Part shown: positions 17,735-25,717 of the stretch, piece after piece
How the letters are laid out: the number at the start of each line of letters is the position of its first letter
How positions within the stretch are numbered: the first letter of the stretch is position 1
Source of the DNA: Akkermansiaceae bacterium UBA2367
Lineage (GTDB): Bacteria; Verrucomicrobiota; Verrucomicrobiia; Verrucomicrobiales; DEV007
Length of the DNA stretch: 64,000 nt
Reading direction: 5' to 3'
NCBI GenBank assembly: GCA_002344525.1
Contig: DDTJ01000028.1
Coordinates: 32,747-96,746, forward strand
The notes under the pieces: model-generated
Seen by the model: the letters and a program-made list of their open reading frames with translations, nothing else
Told to the model about the DNA's origin: nothing
Databases searched by the model: none
Made by a program: the position numbers and the translations under genes

Positions 17735-17841
17735 GCTGATCGGCGGTCGCCGGAGGCCCAACTCGAGGCCCGAAGGAACGGGATCGGTTCCCCTTGTAAC
17801 AAGGAGGAATTTCTGATACTCGTTCCATGCCGATCCGGCAT
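17735..17841. promoter_or_regulatory. Palindromes in the pyc/LysR divergent region
   Basis: The 200-bp divergent region holds three symmetrical sites: GACCGC/GCGGTC around 17731-17748, CCTTG-TAA-CAAGG (17789-17801) and ATGCCG-ATC-CGGCAT (17827-17841). The last ends 2 bp before the LysR start codon. LysR regulators commonly bind interrupted dyads in such regions and repress themselves. Which of these is the operator is inference from position only. Confidence 0.35.
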
Positions 17842-17843
17842 CG

Positions 17844-18755
17844 ATGGACCTCCGTCACCTCCGTTATTTCCACGCCGTCGCCGAGGAGCTGAGCTTTTCG
17901 AAGGCGGCGCGACGTCTTCGTATCGCCCAGCCCGCCTTGAGCCGGGCGGTGCAGGAGCTGGAGGCGGAGATCGGCTCCCTCCTCCTCGACCGGAAGCGCC
18001 GCGCCATGCGCCTGACTCCGGGCGGGGAGGCGCTGCTGCGGGAGACCGGATTCCTCTTCGAGCGCCTCGACGAGGCGGTGCGCCGGGTGCGTCGCGCCGC
18101 CGCCGGGGAGGTCGGGGAGCTGCGCCTCGGCTACATCGGGCCGCCGACGCGGGCCTTCCTCGGAAACCTCCTGAAGGCCTACCACCACCGCTATCCGGGC
18201 GTGACCATCGTCCTGGAGGAGCGCACCCCCGAGCGGGTCTGGGAGATGGTCTCGAAAGGGCGGCTCTCCGTCGGCCTGACCCGGCCCGTCCTCGCCCACG
18301 AGGCCCTCGGGTTGCAATCCTTGCTGCTCTGCCAAGAGCGCCTCTGCGCCGCCGTTCCTTCGGACCACCGCCTCGCCGCCGCCAAGACGATCGCATGGAA
18401 GGAGTTGGCAGGGGAACCCGTCGTGCTCCTCGCGCGGCGCGAGGGGGCGGGCTCGCACGACACCATCCTCGCCGCCTGCGCCGCCGCCGGCTTCGCCCCG
18501 CGCATCGTCCACACCCCGAGCGTGATCGGCACGATCCTGCGCTATGTCGAAGCCGGGTCCGGCATCGGGATCGTGCCCGAGAGCGTCACCCCCGAGACCC
18601 CGGAGGCGAAGCTGATCCCGCTGACGCCGGAGGAGACCCTTCCGGTCGTGATGGTCTGGTCGCGCGAGGGCGACGACCCGGCGGTGACGGCCTTCCGCGG
18701 GATCGTGGAGGAGTGGTTGGAGGCGCAAGAGGGGCGCGGGGGCGCGGACAGGTAG
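17844..18755 (+). CDS. LysR-family transcriptional regulator
   Basis: A 303-aa regulator with the LysR N-terminal winged helix (MDLRHLRYFHAVAEELSFSK, then AARRLRIAQPALSRAVQELE) and a C-terminal periplasmic-binding-protein-like effector domain (GELRLGYIGPPTRAFLGNLL to about residue 290). It is closest in pattern to CatR/BenM/CynR-like regulators of aromatic or small-acid metabolism. It is divergent from pyc across a 200-bp region with palindromes, so control of pyc is possible. The effector is unknown. Strong G/C third-position bias supports the frame. Confidence 0.9.
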   Translation: MDLRHLRYFHAVAEELSFSKAARRLRIAQPALSRAVQELEAEIGSLLLDRKRRAMRLTPGGEALLRETGFLFERLDEAVRRVRRAAAGEVGELRLGYIGPPTRAFLGNLLKAYHHRYPGVTIVLEERTPERVWEMVSKGRLSVGLTRPVLAHEALGLQSLLLCQERLCAAVPSDHRLAAAKTIAWKELAGEPVVLLARREGAGSHDTILAACAAAGFAPRIVHTPSVIGTILRYVEAGSGIGIVPESVTPETPEAKLIPLTPEETLPVVMVWSREGDDPAVTAFRGIVEEWLEAQEGRGGADR

Positions 18756-18792
18756 TGCCGCGTTCCTTTTCGTTGGGGTTCGACGGAACACG

Positions 18793-18828
18793 AAAAAGCC
18801 CGGAACCGCTCGTCGCGGAACCGGGCTT
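18793..18828 (-). terminator. Rho-independent terminator of glnB
   Basis: Read on the minus strand, AAGCCCGG and CCGGGCTT (18796-18803 and 18821-18828) form an 8-bp stem, extended beyond a small internal bulge by GCGG/CCGC, and followed by a run of five T residues. It lies 41 bp after the glnB stop codon. It should also end the convergent LysR transcript less efficiently. Confidence 0.75.
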
Positions 18829-18868
18829 GCATCGGGAAAGATCGGGAAAGGGAACCGATGGCCTCCCC

Positions 18869-19222
18869 TTATTCGCCCGACACGGTGATGGCGTCGTTGC
18901 CGCGTTCGCCGGTACGGATGCGGACGGCGTCCTCGATCGCGGAGACGAAGACCTTGCCGTCGCCGATCTTGTTGGTGGAGGCGGCCTTCACGATCGTGTC
19001 GACGATCTTGGCGGCGTCGCCGTCCTCGACGACGATCTCAAGCTTCACCTTGGGCAGGAAGTCCACGGTGTACTCCGACCCGCGGTAGATTTCGGTGTGG
19101 CCCTTCTGGCGGCCGAAACCTTTCACTTCGCTGACGGTGAGGCCGTGGACCCCGGCTTCAGTGAGGGCTTCTTTGACTTCTTCGAGTTTGAAGGGTTTGA
19201 TGATGGCTTCGATTTTTTTCAT
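18869..19222 (-). CDS. glnB: Nitrogen regulatory protein P-II
   Basis: A 117-aa PII signal protein (112 aa is typical; five extra C-terminal residues). It starts MKKIEAIIKPFKLEEVKEAL, has the T-loop with Tyr51 (the usual uridylylation residue) in EIYRGSEYTVDF, the B-loop TNKIGDGKVFV, and the C-loop RIRTGERG. The trimer binds ATP/ADP and 2-oxoglutarate and reports nitrogen/carbon status to glutamine synthetase control, NtrB or AmtB. No amtB or glnA is adjacent, so GlnB versus GlnK cannot be settled. It is preceded by a sigma-54 promoter and a divergent NtrC-like gene. Confidence 0.95.
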   Translation of the reverse strand: MKKIEAIIKPFKLEEVKEALTEAGVHGLTVSEVKGFGRQKGHTEIYRGSEYTVDFLPKVKLEIVVEDGDAAKIVDTIVKAASTNKIGDGKVFVSAIEDAVRIRTGERGNDAITVSGE

Positions 19223-19258
19223 GTTTTTTTGAGGTGACAGGGTTGGGCCATTCACTAA

Positions 19259-19274
19259 AGCATCTAGCGTGCCA
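19259..19274 (-). promoter_or_regulatory. Sigma-54 promoter of glnB
   Basis: On the minus strand TGGCAC (19274-19269), five bases, then ATGCT (19263-19259) give a perfect -24 box and a 4/5 match to the -12 box TTGCW. The GG-to-GC spacing is the required one. The predicted start site (about 19248) is 26 bp upstream of the glnB ATG. Nitrogen-regulated PII genes are classic sigma-54 targets. Confidence 0.65.
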
Positions 19275-19349
19275 AGGTTCGTAAACGGCTCGTGGAGAGG
19301 CGTTGGAACGGGTTTTTGGCGGGAAACGCTGGGCAATCGCGGCGGAACG

Positions 19350-19366
19350 TGGTAAGTGTCTTACCA
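19350..19366. promoter_or_regulatory. Perfect palindrome, candidate activator (enhancer) site
   Basis: TGGTAAG-TGT-CTTACCA is a perfect 7-3-7 dyad about 110 bp upstream of the predicted glnB start site, the usual distance of an NtrC-type enhancer. It is also 41 bp upstream of the start of the divergent activator gene, so it could serve autoregulation. The binding protein is inferred. Confidence 0.5.
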
Positions 19367-19406
19367 GCGGTCGGAAAATCCTCGACCGTTTTTCCGCTTT
19401 TCCGCC

Positions 19407-20834
19407 ATGGCGACGTCGAACGTCCCCTCCCTCCTCGTGGTCGATGCCGACGCGGAAACTGTCCGCGCCGCCAGCGAGGCTTTTCAGGACATGGACCTAC
19501 GCCTCGTCACGGTGCCGGACGCGGAGGCGGCGGTGGAGGAGCTGGAGGGCCGGGGGTTCGACGCGATCCTCTGCGATCTCTCGGGCGAATCCTTCAAAGG
19601 TTTCGAGTGGCTCAAGTCGCTGCGTCGCTCCCATCCGCTGCTGCCCTTCATCGGCATGGCGCGCGCCGCGGGGAGCGGCTCGGCGATCGAAGCGGTGAAG
19701 GCGGGGGCCTTCGATTTCCTTGCGAAGCCTCTCGATCCCGCCGAGGTGAGGCGCGTCGTCCGCGAGGCGATCGACTGCTCCAGGAAGGGTTCCGAGCCCG
19801 TGGCCATCGATCCGCGCAACGAACTGGCCGAGGAGAGCGACACGCTCGTCGGCAACAGCCGCGCCATGCTCGACGTCTACAAGGCGCTGGGCCGCCTTTC
19901 CCCCACCCCGGTCACGGTCCTGATCCGAGGCGAGACGGGCACGGGCAAGGAACTCGTCGCCCGCGCCCTATACCAGCATGGCCACCGCGCCCACCGGCCC
20001 TTCGTCACGGTGAACTGCGCGGCCATCCCCGAGAACCTGCTGGAATCGGAGCTTTTCGGCCACGAGAGAGGCGCTTTCACCGGGGCGACGGCGACGCGGA
20101 TCGGGAAATTCGAGCAGGCGAACAACGCGACCCTTTTCCTCGACGAGATCGGCGACCTCGATCTCGACCTCCAGGCGAAGCTGCTCCGCGTGCTCCAGGA
20201 GAAGCGCTTCCAGCGCGTCGGCGGCAACGAGGAGATCGCCGTCGATGTCCGCATCATCGCCGCGACCCACCGTCCACTGGAGCGCATGATCGCCGAGGGG
20301 CGGTTCCGCGAGGACCTCTTCTATCGCCTCAACGTGGCCACGATCAAGCTGCCGCCCCTGCGCGACCGCACCGGGGACATTCCGCTGCTGGCGCATTTCT
20401 TCCTGCGGCGGCTCGCCCGCGAGCTCGGGCTGCCTCCGGTGGCGATGGAGCGCGGGGCGATCGCCTGCCTCGAATCGGCGCGACTCCCCGGCAACGTGCG
20501 CCAACTCCAGAACCTCGTGCGCAAGGCGCTCCTCCGCAGCCGCGGCTACCCCATCGACCGGACTCTCGTCGAGGAGCTGCTGCGCGAGACGGACGGGGGC
20601 GAGGCCGAGGCCGGAGCCGGGCGGGACCCCCTGCGCGAATGGTGCGCCCGCCTCATCGACGAGGCCGCCGCGCCGGGCGGGACGACGGCCCATCGCCGCG
20701 CCGTCGAGGCGCTGGAGGAGGCTCTCGTGGGCGAGGCCCTGCGGAAAAGCGGCGGCAACATCTCCCGCGCCGCCGACTGGCTCGGGCTGTCCCGCCTCAC
20801 GGTGCGGGAAAAGATCAAGAAGCACGGGTTGTGA
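19407..20834 (+). CDS. NtrC-like sigma-54-dependent response regulator
   Basis: A 475-aa activator. The receiver domain has phospho-acceptor Asp57 (ILCDLSG) and a Lys in LAKPLD, but the acidic pair is altered to VDADAE. The AAA+ domain has Walker A GETGTGKE, GHERGAFTGA and Walker B LFLDEIGDL; the C-terminal Fis helix-turn-helix is SGGNISRAADWLGLSRLTVR. It drives sigma-54 promoters. Divergent from glnB with a sigma-54 site and a dyad between, it is a good candidate for the local nitrogen regulator. No kinase gene is adjacent. The GTG at 19356 would add 17 unlikely residues, so the ATG at 19407 was chosen. Confidence 0.9.
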   Translation: MATSNVPSLLVVDADAETVRAASEAFQDMDLRLVTVPDAEAAVEELEGRGFDAILCDLSGESFKGFEWLKSLRRSHPLLPFIGMARAAGSGSAIEAVKAGAFDFLAKPLDPAEVRRVVREAIDCSRKGSEPVAIDPRNELAEESDTLVGNSRAMLDVYKALGRLSPTPVTVLIRGETGTGKELVARALYQHGHRAHRPFVTVNCAAIPENLLESELFGHERGAFTGATATRIGKFEQANNATLFLDEIGDLDLDLQAKLLRVLQEKRFQRVGGNEEIAVDVRIIAATHRPLERMIAEGRFREDLFYRLNVATIKLPPLRDRTGDIPLLAHFFLRRLARELGLPPVAMERGAIACLESARLPGNVRQLQNLVRKALLRSRGYPIDRTLVEELLRETDGGEAEAGAGRDPLREWCARLIDEAAAPGGTTAHRRAVEALEEALVGEALRKSGGNISRAADWLGLSRLTVREKIKKHGL

Positions 20835-20950
20835 GTCCCCCTCCCGAGACGGGCCGTCGTCGCAAGCTGAGTGGAATTTCGCTCAAGGGGGCTTCTGGAA
20901 ACCTCAATCCTTTTTCATGCAAAACGCGCATCGCTGGCTAATATGCTCCC

Positions 20951-21148
20951 ATGGCCTCCGAACTGACCCCTGAATACATCGCCACTCTGCGGCGCATGTC
21001 GGGTGAGCAAAAACTGCGCACGGCGTTCCAGTTGTACTGGGGCGCCCGGAAGCTCAAGGCCGCTCGCTTGCGTCAGCAGCACCCGGATTGGACCGAGGAG
21101 CAGGTCCAGCAGCATGTGAAGGAGATTTTTATGTATGCCGCCACCTGA
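20951..21148 (+). CDS. Small hypothetical protein paired with a nucleotidyltransferase
   Basis: A 65-aa basic, helical protein (starts MASELTPEYIATLRRMSGEQ). The sequence LRTAFQLYWGARKLKAARLR and the WTEEQVQQHVKEIF segment resemble short conserved proteins encoded before nucleotidyltransferase-like genes in many bacteria. It overlaps the next gene by 14 bp, so the two are surely co-translated. The pair has the size and overlap of a toxin-antitoxin or accessory module. That assignment is inference; no DNA-binding motif is visible. Confidence 0.75.
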   Translation: MASELTPEYIATLRRMSGEQKLRTAFQLYWGARKLKAARLRQQHPDWTEEQVQQHVKEIFMYAAT

Positions 21149-21701
21149 GCCATACTTGATCTTCATCCAGAAGCTGAATGCGCTGGACGTCCGCCACATG
21201 GTCAGCGGCAGTGTTGCGGCCATTTTCTATGGCGAGCCGCGCCTGACCAACGACGTGGACATCATCGTCTTCCTGCGCCGGGAGGATGCCGGGCGACTCG
21301 TGAAGGCGTTCCCGCCGGAAGAGTTCTATTGCCCTCCCTTGGAGATTATCGAATCCGAGCGCGTTCGAGACCAACGCGGCCACTTCAATCTCATCCACCA
21401 TGAGACGGGTTTCAAAGCCGACATGTACATGGCGGGCCGCGACGAGCTCCACGAGTGGGGTCTTTCCCGTGCCGCAAAAGTTGACATCGAGGGCTGCCAA
21501 GTCGTCTTCGCGCCGCCCGAGTATGTGATCGTCCGCAAACTCCAGTTCTTCCGCGAAGGAGGCTCCCCCAAGCATCTCCGGGACATCGGCCGCATGCTGA
21601 TCGGCTTGGGGGACGAATGGAACCGGGGGGAACTCATCGGCATGATCCAGAAGCATCGCCTGCAAGAGGAGTGGCAGATGGCGCTCGATCATATGGACTG
21701 A
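21135..21701 (+). CDS. Nucleotidyltransferase-superfamily protein (AbiEii/MNT-like)
   Basis: A 188-aa protein with the minimal nucleotidyltransferase signature: Gly25-Ser26 in HMVSGSVAAIFYGEP, then Asp40-Val-Asp42 in RLTNDVDIIVF, and a C-terminal helical part (PEYVIVRKLQFFREGG, KHLRDIGRML). The fold transfers nucleotides to protein or RNA. Family members include AbiEii-type toxins, MNT antitoxins and uncharacterised orphan proteins. The overlap with the 65-aa upstream gene suggests a two-gene unit. It has no transporter, operon partner or metabolic context to suggest a housekeeping role. The substrate is unknown. Confidence 0.8.
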   Translation: MPPPEPYLIFIQKLNALDVRHMVSGSVAAIFYGEPRLTNDVDIIVFLRREDAGRLVKAFPPEEFYCPPLEIIESERVRDQRGHFNLIHHETGFKADMYMAGRDELHEWGLSRAAKVDIEGCQVVFAPPEYVIVRKLQFFREGGSPKHLRDIGRMLIGLGDEWNRGELIGMIQKHRLQEEWQMALDHMD

Positions 21702-21863
21702 ACAACGGGATCGGGGTCCACCAAGGGAAAACGGCGCGCTCCGTCGGGTCAACTGCCGATCTCGGGCGATCCACCCACCCCGGTTGACGCCCCAATCCAC
21801 GACCGCCCCTCCGCAAGCCCCCGCGTGTGGCGCAATCGATGCGGAGCTCCGGACAGTTCCACC

Positions 21864-21891
21864 TTGACCTGTGGAAGCGCCTCCGTAAAGT
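21864..21891 (+). promoter_or_regulatory. Candidate sigma-70-type promoter of sucCD
   Basis: TTGACC (21864-21869), a 16-bp spacer and TAAAGT (21886-21891) give 5/6 and 4/6 matches to the -35 and -10 boxes. The predicted start site is about 27 bp upstream of the sucC ATG. This is the best-looking promoter in the 223-bp gap 21702-21924, where I see no other gene. Confidence 0.45.
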
Positions 21892-21924
21892 TGCCGCCCC
21901 GTTGCCGGGACGCCGCATCGCTTC

Positions 21925-23106
21925 ATGAACATCCACGAATACCAGGCCAAAGAACTCTTCGAGAAATTCGGCGTCCCCACGCCCAAGGGACGCGTCGCCG
22001 GGACGCCCGAGGAGGCCAAGGCCGCCGCCGCCGAAATCGGCTCGAATATCGTCGTGAAGGCCCAGGTCCACGCGGGCGGACGGGGCAAGGGCACCTTCAA
22101 GAACGGCTTCCAAGGCGGGGTCCATCTCGTCCAGACCGCCGACGAGGCCGCCGACATCGCCGGGAAGATGATCGGGCAGGTGCTCGTCACCCACCAGACC
22201 GGCGAGGAGGGCAAGCTCGTGAACAAAATCATGGTCGCCGACGCTGTGGACATCGAGAAGGAATACTACCTCGCCATCCTCATGGACCGCGAGAGCCGCT
22301 CGCCCGTCATCGTCGCCAGCACCGAGGGCGGGGTGAACATCGAGGAAGTTGCCGCCGAGACGCCCGAACGCATCTTCCACCAAGCCGTCCATCCGCTCCT
22401 CGGCCTTCAGGCCTACGAGGTGCGCAAGCTCTCCGCCAAGCTCGGCTTCGGCGGCGACCAGGCGAAGCAGTTCGGCAAGCTCCTCTCCGCGCTCTACCGA
22501 CTCTTCATCGAGTGCGACTGCTCCATGGTCGAGATCAACCCGCTCGTGACCACGCCCGACGGCCGCGTCCTCGCCCTCGACGCGAAGTTCGACTTCGACG
22601 ACAACGCCCTCTACCGCCATCCCGAGATCGCCGCCCTCCACGACCCCACGGAGGAGGACCCCCGCGAGGTCGAGGCCGCGAAATACCATCTCAACTACAT
22701 CGGCCTCGACGGCAACATCGCCTGCCTCGTCAACGGCGCCGGCCTCGCCATGGCGACGATGGACATCATCAAGCACTGCGGCGGCGAACCCGCCAACTTC
22801 CTCGACGTGGGCGGCGGCGCCACGCAGGAGCAGGTCACCAACGCCTTCAAGATCATCCTCGGCGACCCGAAGGTGAAGGCCATCCTCGTGAACATCTTCG
22901 GCGGCATCATGGACTGCGACGTGATCGCCAAAGGCATCGTCGCCGCTTGCAAGGAGGTGGACCTGAACATCCCCCTCGTCGTCCGCCTCGAAGGCAACAA
23001 CGTCGAGGCCGGCAAGCGCACCCTCGCCGAATCCGACGTCGCCCTCATTTCCGCCGACACCCTCGCCGATGCCGCCGAGAAAGCGGTCGCCGCCATCGCC
23101 GCCTGA
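21925..23106 (+). CDS. sucC: Succinate--CoA ligase (ADP-forming) subunit beta
   Basis: A 393-aa ATP-grasp subunit that, with SucD, converts succinyl-CoA, phosphate and ADP to succinate, CoA and ATP in the TCA cycle. It starts MNIHEYQAKELFEKFGVPTP, with the ATP-grasp segment VVKAQVHAGGRGKGTFKNG, metal site around CSMVEINPLV, and the C-terminal CoA-ligase domain with NGAGLAMATMDIIK and ILVNIFGGIMDCD. Length is typical (about 390 aa). The sucD start is 23 bp downstream. The Leu/Pro/Val region at the nucleotide base does not let me settle ADP versus GDP preference. Confidence 0.97.
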   Translation: MNIHEYQAKELFEKFGVPTPKGRVAGTPEEAKAAAAEIGSNIVVKAQVHAGGRGKGTFKNGFQGGVHLVQTADEAADIAGKMIGQVLVTHQTGEEGKLVNKIMVADAVDIEKEYYLAILMDRESRSPVIVASTEGGVNIEEVAAETPERIFHQAVHPLLGLQAYEVRKLSAKLGFGGDQAKQFGKLLSALYRLFIECDCSMVEINPLVTTPDGRVLALDAKFDFDDNALYRHPEIAALHDPTEEDPREVEAAKYHLNYIGLDGNIACLVNGAGLAMATMDIIKHCGGEPANFLDVGGGATQEQVTNAFKIILGDPKVKAILVNIFGGIMDCDVIAKGIVAACKEVDLNIPLVVRLEGNNVEAGKRTLAESDVALISADTLADAAEKAVAAIAA

Positions 23107-23129
23107 TCATCGAACCCTGACACTTTCCC

Positions 23130-24023
23130 ATGTCCATTCTCGTTGACGAAAACACCAAGATCCTCGTGCAGGGGATCACCGGCTCCTTCGGCGGACGCCA
23201 CGCCCAGCTCAGCCTCGACTACGGCACGAAGCTTGTCGCCGGAGTCACTCCGGGCAAAGGCGGGCAGAAGTTCGCCGACCAAGTCCCGATCTTCGACACC
23301 GTCGCCGAAGCCGTCGCCGAGACCGGAGCGACCGTGTCCGCCATCTTCGTGCCGCCGCCCTTCGCGGGCGACGCCATCCTTGAGGCGGTCGACGCCGGTT
23401 GCGACCTCGTCGTCGCCATCACCGAAGGCATTCCCGTGATCGACATGATGCGCGTCCGCGCCGCGATGCAGGGCAAGAAAACCCGCCTCATCGGACCGAA
23501 CTGCCCCGGCATCGTCACGCCCGGATTGGGCAAGGACTCCCACGGAGGCTGCCGCATCGGCATCGCCCCCGGCTACATCCACAAGCGCGGCAAGGTCGGC
23601 GTCGTCTCCCGCAGCGGCACCCTCACCTACGAGGCCGTCTGGCAGCTCACCAACCTCGGCCTCGGCCAGAGCACCTGCGTCGGCATCGGCGGCGACCCCA
23701 TCAACGGCACCACCCACCTCGACGTCTTGAAAATGTTCAACGACGATCCCGAGACCGAAGCCATCATCATGATCGGCGAGATCGGCGGCTCGAACGAGGA
23801 GGCCGCAGCCGCTTGGGCGAAGAAGAACTGCAAAAAACCCATCGCCGCCTTCATCGCCGGGGCGACCGCGCCTCCGGGACGCCGCATGGGCCACGCCGGG
23901 GCCATCGTCTCAGGCGGAAAAGGCACCGCCGCCGCCAAGATCGAGGCCCTGCGCGACGCGGGCATCGAGGTGGCGAAGAACCCCTCCGACATGGGCCAAG
24001 CCCTCGTCCGCGCCATGGGTTGA
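23130..24023 (+). CDS. sucD: Succinate--CoA ligase subunit alpha
   Basis: A 297-aa subunit carrying the CoA-binding Rossmann domain (MSILVDENTKILVQGITGSF, GTKLVAGVTPGKGG) and the phosphorylated active-site His in RRMGHAGAIVSGGKGTA. LIGPNCPGI is the family signature 1. It forms the alpha-beta enzyme with SucC, encoded 23 bp upstream. The downstream citrate synthase gene starts 73 bp later with its own Shine-Dalgarno sequence, so the three TCA genes may form one unit. Confidence 0.97.
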   Translation: MSILVDENTKILVQGITGSFGGRHAQLSLDYGTKLVAGVTPGKGGQKFADQVPIFDTVAEAVAETGATVSAIFVPPPFAGDAILEAVDAGCDLVVAITEGIPVIDMMRVRAAMQGKKTRLIGPNCPGIVTPGLGKDSHGGCRIGIAPGYIHKRGKVGVVSRSGTLTYEAVWQLTNLGLGQSTCVGIGGDPINGTTHLDVLKMFNDDPETEAIIMIGEIGGSNEEAAAAWAKKNCKKPIAAFIAGATAPPGRRMGHAGAIVSGGKGTAAAKIEALRDAGIEVAKNPSDMGQALVRAMG

Positions 24024-24096
24024 GGAGGGAAGCGGCACAACATTCGCTTCCCCGATGGACCGGGAAGCCTCGATTTTATCATAGAAGGAGCATCTT

Positions 24097-25233
24097 ATGT
24101 CGGACAAACCGGAATATTCGAAGGGACTCGAGGGAGTCATCGCAAACGAATCCTGCCTCAGCGACGTGCAGGGCCAAGCCGGGGTGCTCCGCTATCTCGG
24201 ATACAACATCCAGGATCTCGTCGAGTCCTGCACCTTCGAGGAGGTGATGTTCCTCCTCCACCGTCGCCGCCTCCCGTCGCAAGCGGAACTCGACGCCTTC
24301 ACCAAGAACCTCCGCTCCCACCGCCACCTGCCGCAGGGAGTCGTCGATTTCCTGAAATCCGCCCCGAAGGACGCTGCGCCCATGGACGTGCTCCGCACCG
24401 GCGTCAGCATGCTCGGCCTCTACGACCACCGCGGCGGCGACCAGGACCGCGTCCTCAACGAGGACCGCGCCATGGCCATCTGCGCGACCATGCCGCTGAT
24501 GGTCGCCCACTTCCACCGCGCCCGCCAGGGGCTCGACCTCGTGCCCGTGCGCGACGACCTTTCCGAGGCCGCCCATTTCCTCTACCTCGTCAACGGGCAG
24601 GAGCCGGGCGAGGAGGCGACGCGCACCCTCGACGCCGCCTACATCCTCCACGCCGACCACGGTATGAACGCCTCGACCTTCAGCGCCCGCGTCACCGTGG
24701 CGACGCTGTCGGACCTCTACTCCGCGATCACCTCGGCGGTCGGCACCCTCAAGGGCCCCCTCCACGGGGGAGCCAACGAAGGCGTCATCCACATGCTGCA
24801 GGAGATCGGCAGCCTCGACAAGGTCGACGCCTACGTCGAAGATGCCCTCGCGAACAAGCGCAAGATCATGGGCATCGGCCACCGCGTCTACCGCACCCTC
24901 GACCCCCGCGCCCCCTTCCTCCGCAAGATGGCGGTGAAGCTGACCAAGGAGCTTGGCGAGACCAAGTGGATCGACATGTCCGAGCGCATCGCCGGACTGA
25001 TGAAGGAACGGAAGAACCTGAACGCCAACGTCGATTTCTACTCCGCCACGGTCTACTACTCCCTCGGCATCCCGACCGACCTATTCACGCCCATCTTCGC
25101 GATCTCCCGTGCCGCCGGTTGGACCGCCCAAGTCCTCGAACAGCTCGACGACAACCGTCTCTATCGCCCCCTCACCCTCTACACCGGCCCCACCGAGGAC
25201 CAACCCATCTCGCCGATCGCGGAGCGTGGGTGA
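24097..25233 (+). CDS. gltA: Citrate synthase
   Basis: A 378-aa enzyme of the short (type I-like, CitZ/archaeal) class that condenses oxaloacetate with acetyl-CoA. Conserved blocks are DAAYILHADHGMNASTFSAR, LKGPLHGGANEGVIHML, the catalytic His in KIMGIGHRVYRTLDPRAP, and NVDFYSATVYYSLGIP with the catalytic Asp, then RAAGWTAQVLEQ. It is preceded by a strong Shine-Dalgarno sequence (GAAGGAG, 24084-24090), rare in this window. It follows sucCD and completes a three-gene TCA cluster. Length (378 aa) is nearer Gram-positive citrate synthases than the 430-aa E. coli GltA type. Confidence 0.96.
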   Translation: MSDKPEYSKGLEGVIANESCLSDVQGQAGVLRYLGYNIQDLVESCTFEEVMFLLHRRRLPSQAELDAFTKNLRSHRHLPQGVVDFLKSAPKDAAPMDVLRTGVSMLGLYDHRGGDQDRVLNEDRAMAICATMPLMVAHFHRARQGLDLVPVRDDLSEAAHFLYLVNGQEPGEEATRTLDAAYILHADHGMNASTFSARVTVATLSDLYSAITSAVGTLKGPLHGGANEGVIHMLQEIGSLDKVDAYVEDALANKRKIMGIGHRVYRTLDPRAPFLRKMAVKLTKELGETKWIDMSERIAGLMKERKNLNANVDFYSATVYYSLGIPTDLFTPIFAISRAAGWTAQVLEQLDDNRLYRPLTLYTGPTEDQPISPIAERG

Positions 25234-25389
25234 GCTAGGGGCGTTTTGTTTGCGCCTGTCGGATTCTTGGCCCAACCCTATCGAATTAGAGCGGAGCCTG
25301 GTTTCGGGGCTGCGAAGCCATTTGCTATAGGATGGACTCCGATGAGCAGGGAATTTGGGAAATGGGGTCAGGAACGAATGGCACTGCAT

Positions 25390-25504
25390 TAGAGCATTTT
25401 GCGTTAAGTTGTGGTCGCTGTTATCCCTTTGAAGCCTTGTAACTCTTGGGATCTGCGAAAGAATTGGCTATCGCTTCGGCTACAGTTTAACGCAAAATGC
25501 TCTA
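25390..25504. mobile_element. MITE with 17-19-bp terminal inverted repeats and TA target duplication
   Basis: TTAGAGCATTTTGCGTTAA (25389-25407) is the exact reverse complement of 25487-25505. The pairing continues inward with transitions only, which would be G-U pairs in RNA. A TA dinucleotide flanks each end (25390-25391 and 25503-25504), the signature of Tc1/mariner/IS630-type insertion. At 111 bp between the TAs it has no coding capacity, so it must have been moved by a transposase encoded elsewhere. Confidence 0.75.
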
Positions 25505-25621
25505 AGAGGGCCTGATCGGACTCGATGGCTCGGGAGCACAACATCTTGTGGTTTTTGGAAGTTTTAAGGAAGGCAATCGCCGCTCGCGCGGTCGAAGGAT
25601 GGCCTTAATGCAGTGCCATTC

Positions 25622-25710
25622 GGGTCATGCGACAATTCTTGACGGTTTTTGAAAAATCACATTGCAGCGAACGGACGGAAGGAGATTTGTCAAGAATTGT
25701 CGCATGACCC
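25622..25710. repeat. 89-bp element with perfect 22-bp inverted repeats
   Basis: GGGTCATGCGACAATTCTTG (then AC) at 25622-25643 is the exact reverse complement of 25689-25710. The 45-bp centre has no ORF. It shares its left end with the right arm of the larger palindromic remnant, so it may be part of the same composite element or a separate hairpin insertion. Confidence 0.6.
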
Positions 25711-25717
25711 CGGAAAC

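Larger units (their letters stand above)
25364..25711. mobile_element. Palindromic mobile-element remnant, interrupted by a MITE
   Basis: The outer ends are GGGGTCA (25364-25370) and TGACCCC (25705-25711). Within them CGAATGGCACTGCATTA (25375-25391) is the reverse complement of 25606-25622. Removing the MITE at 25392-25504 restores a longer arm (GCATTAAG...GGCC) that pairs with GGCCTTAATGC on the right. The middle holds no ORF. It has the look of a REP-like or IS-derived hairpin element. The remainder of the 800-bp gap 25234-26032 holds no gene I can support. Confidence 0.6.
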
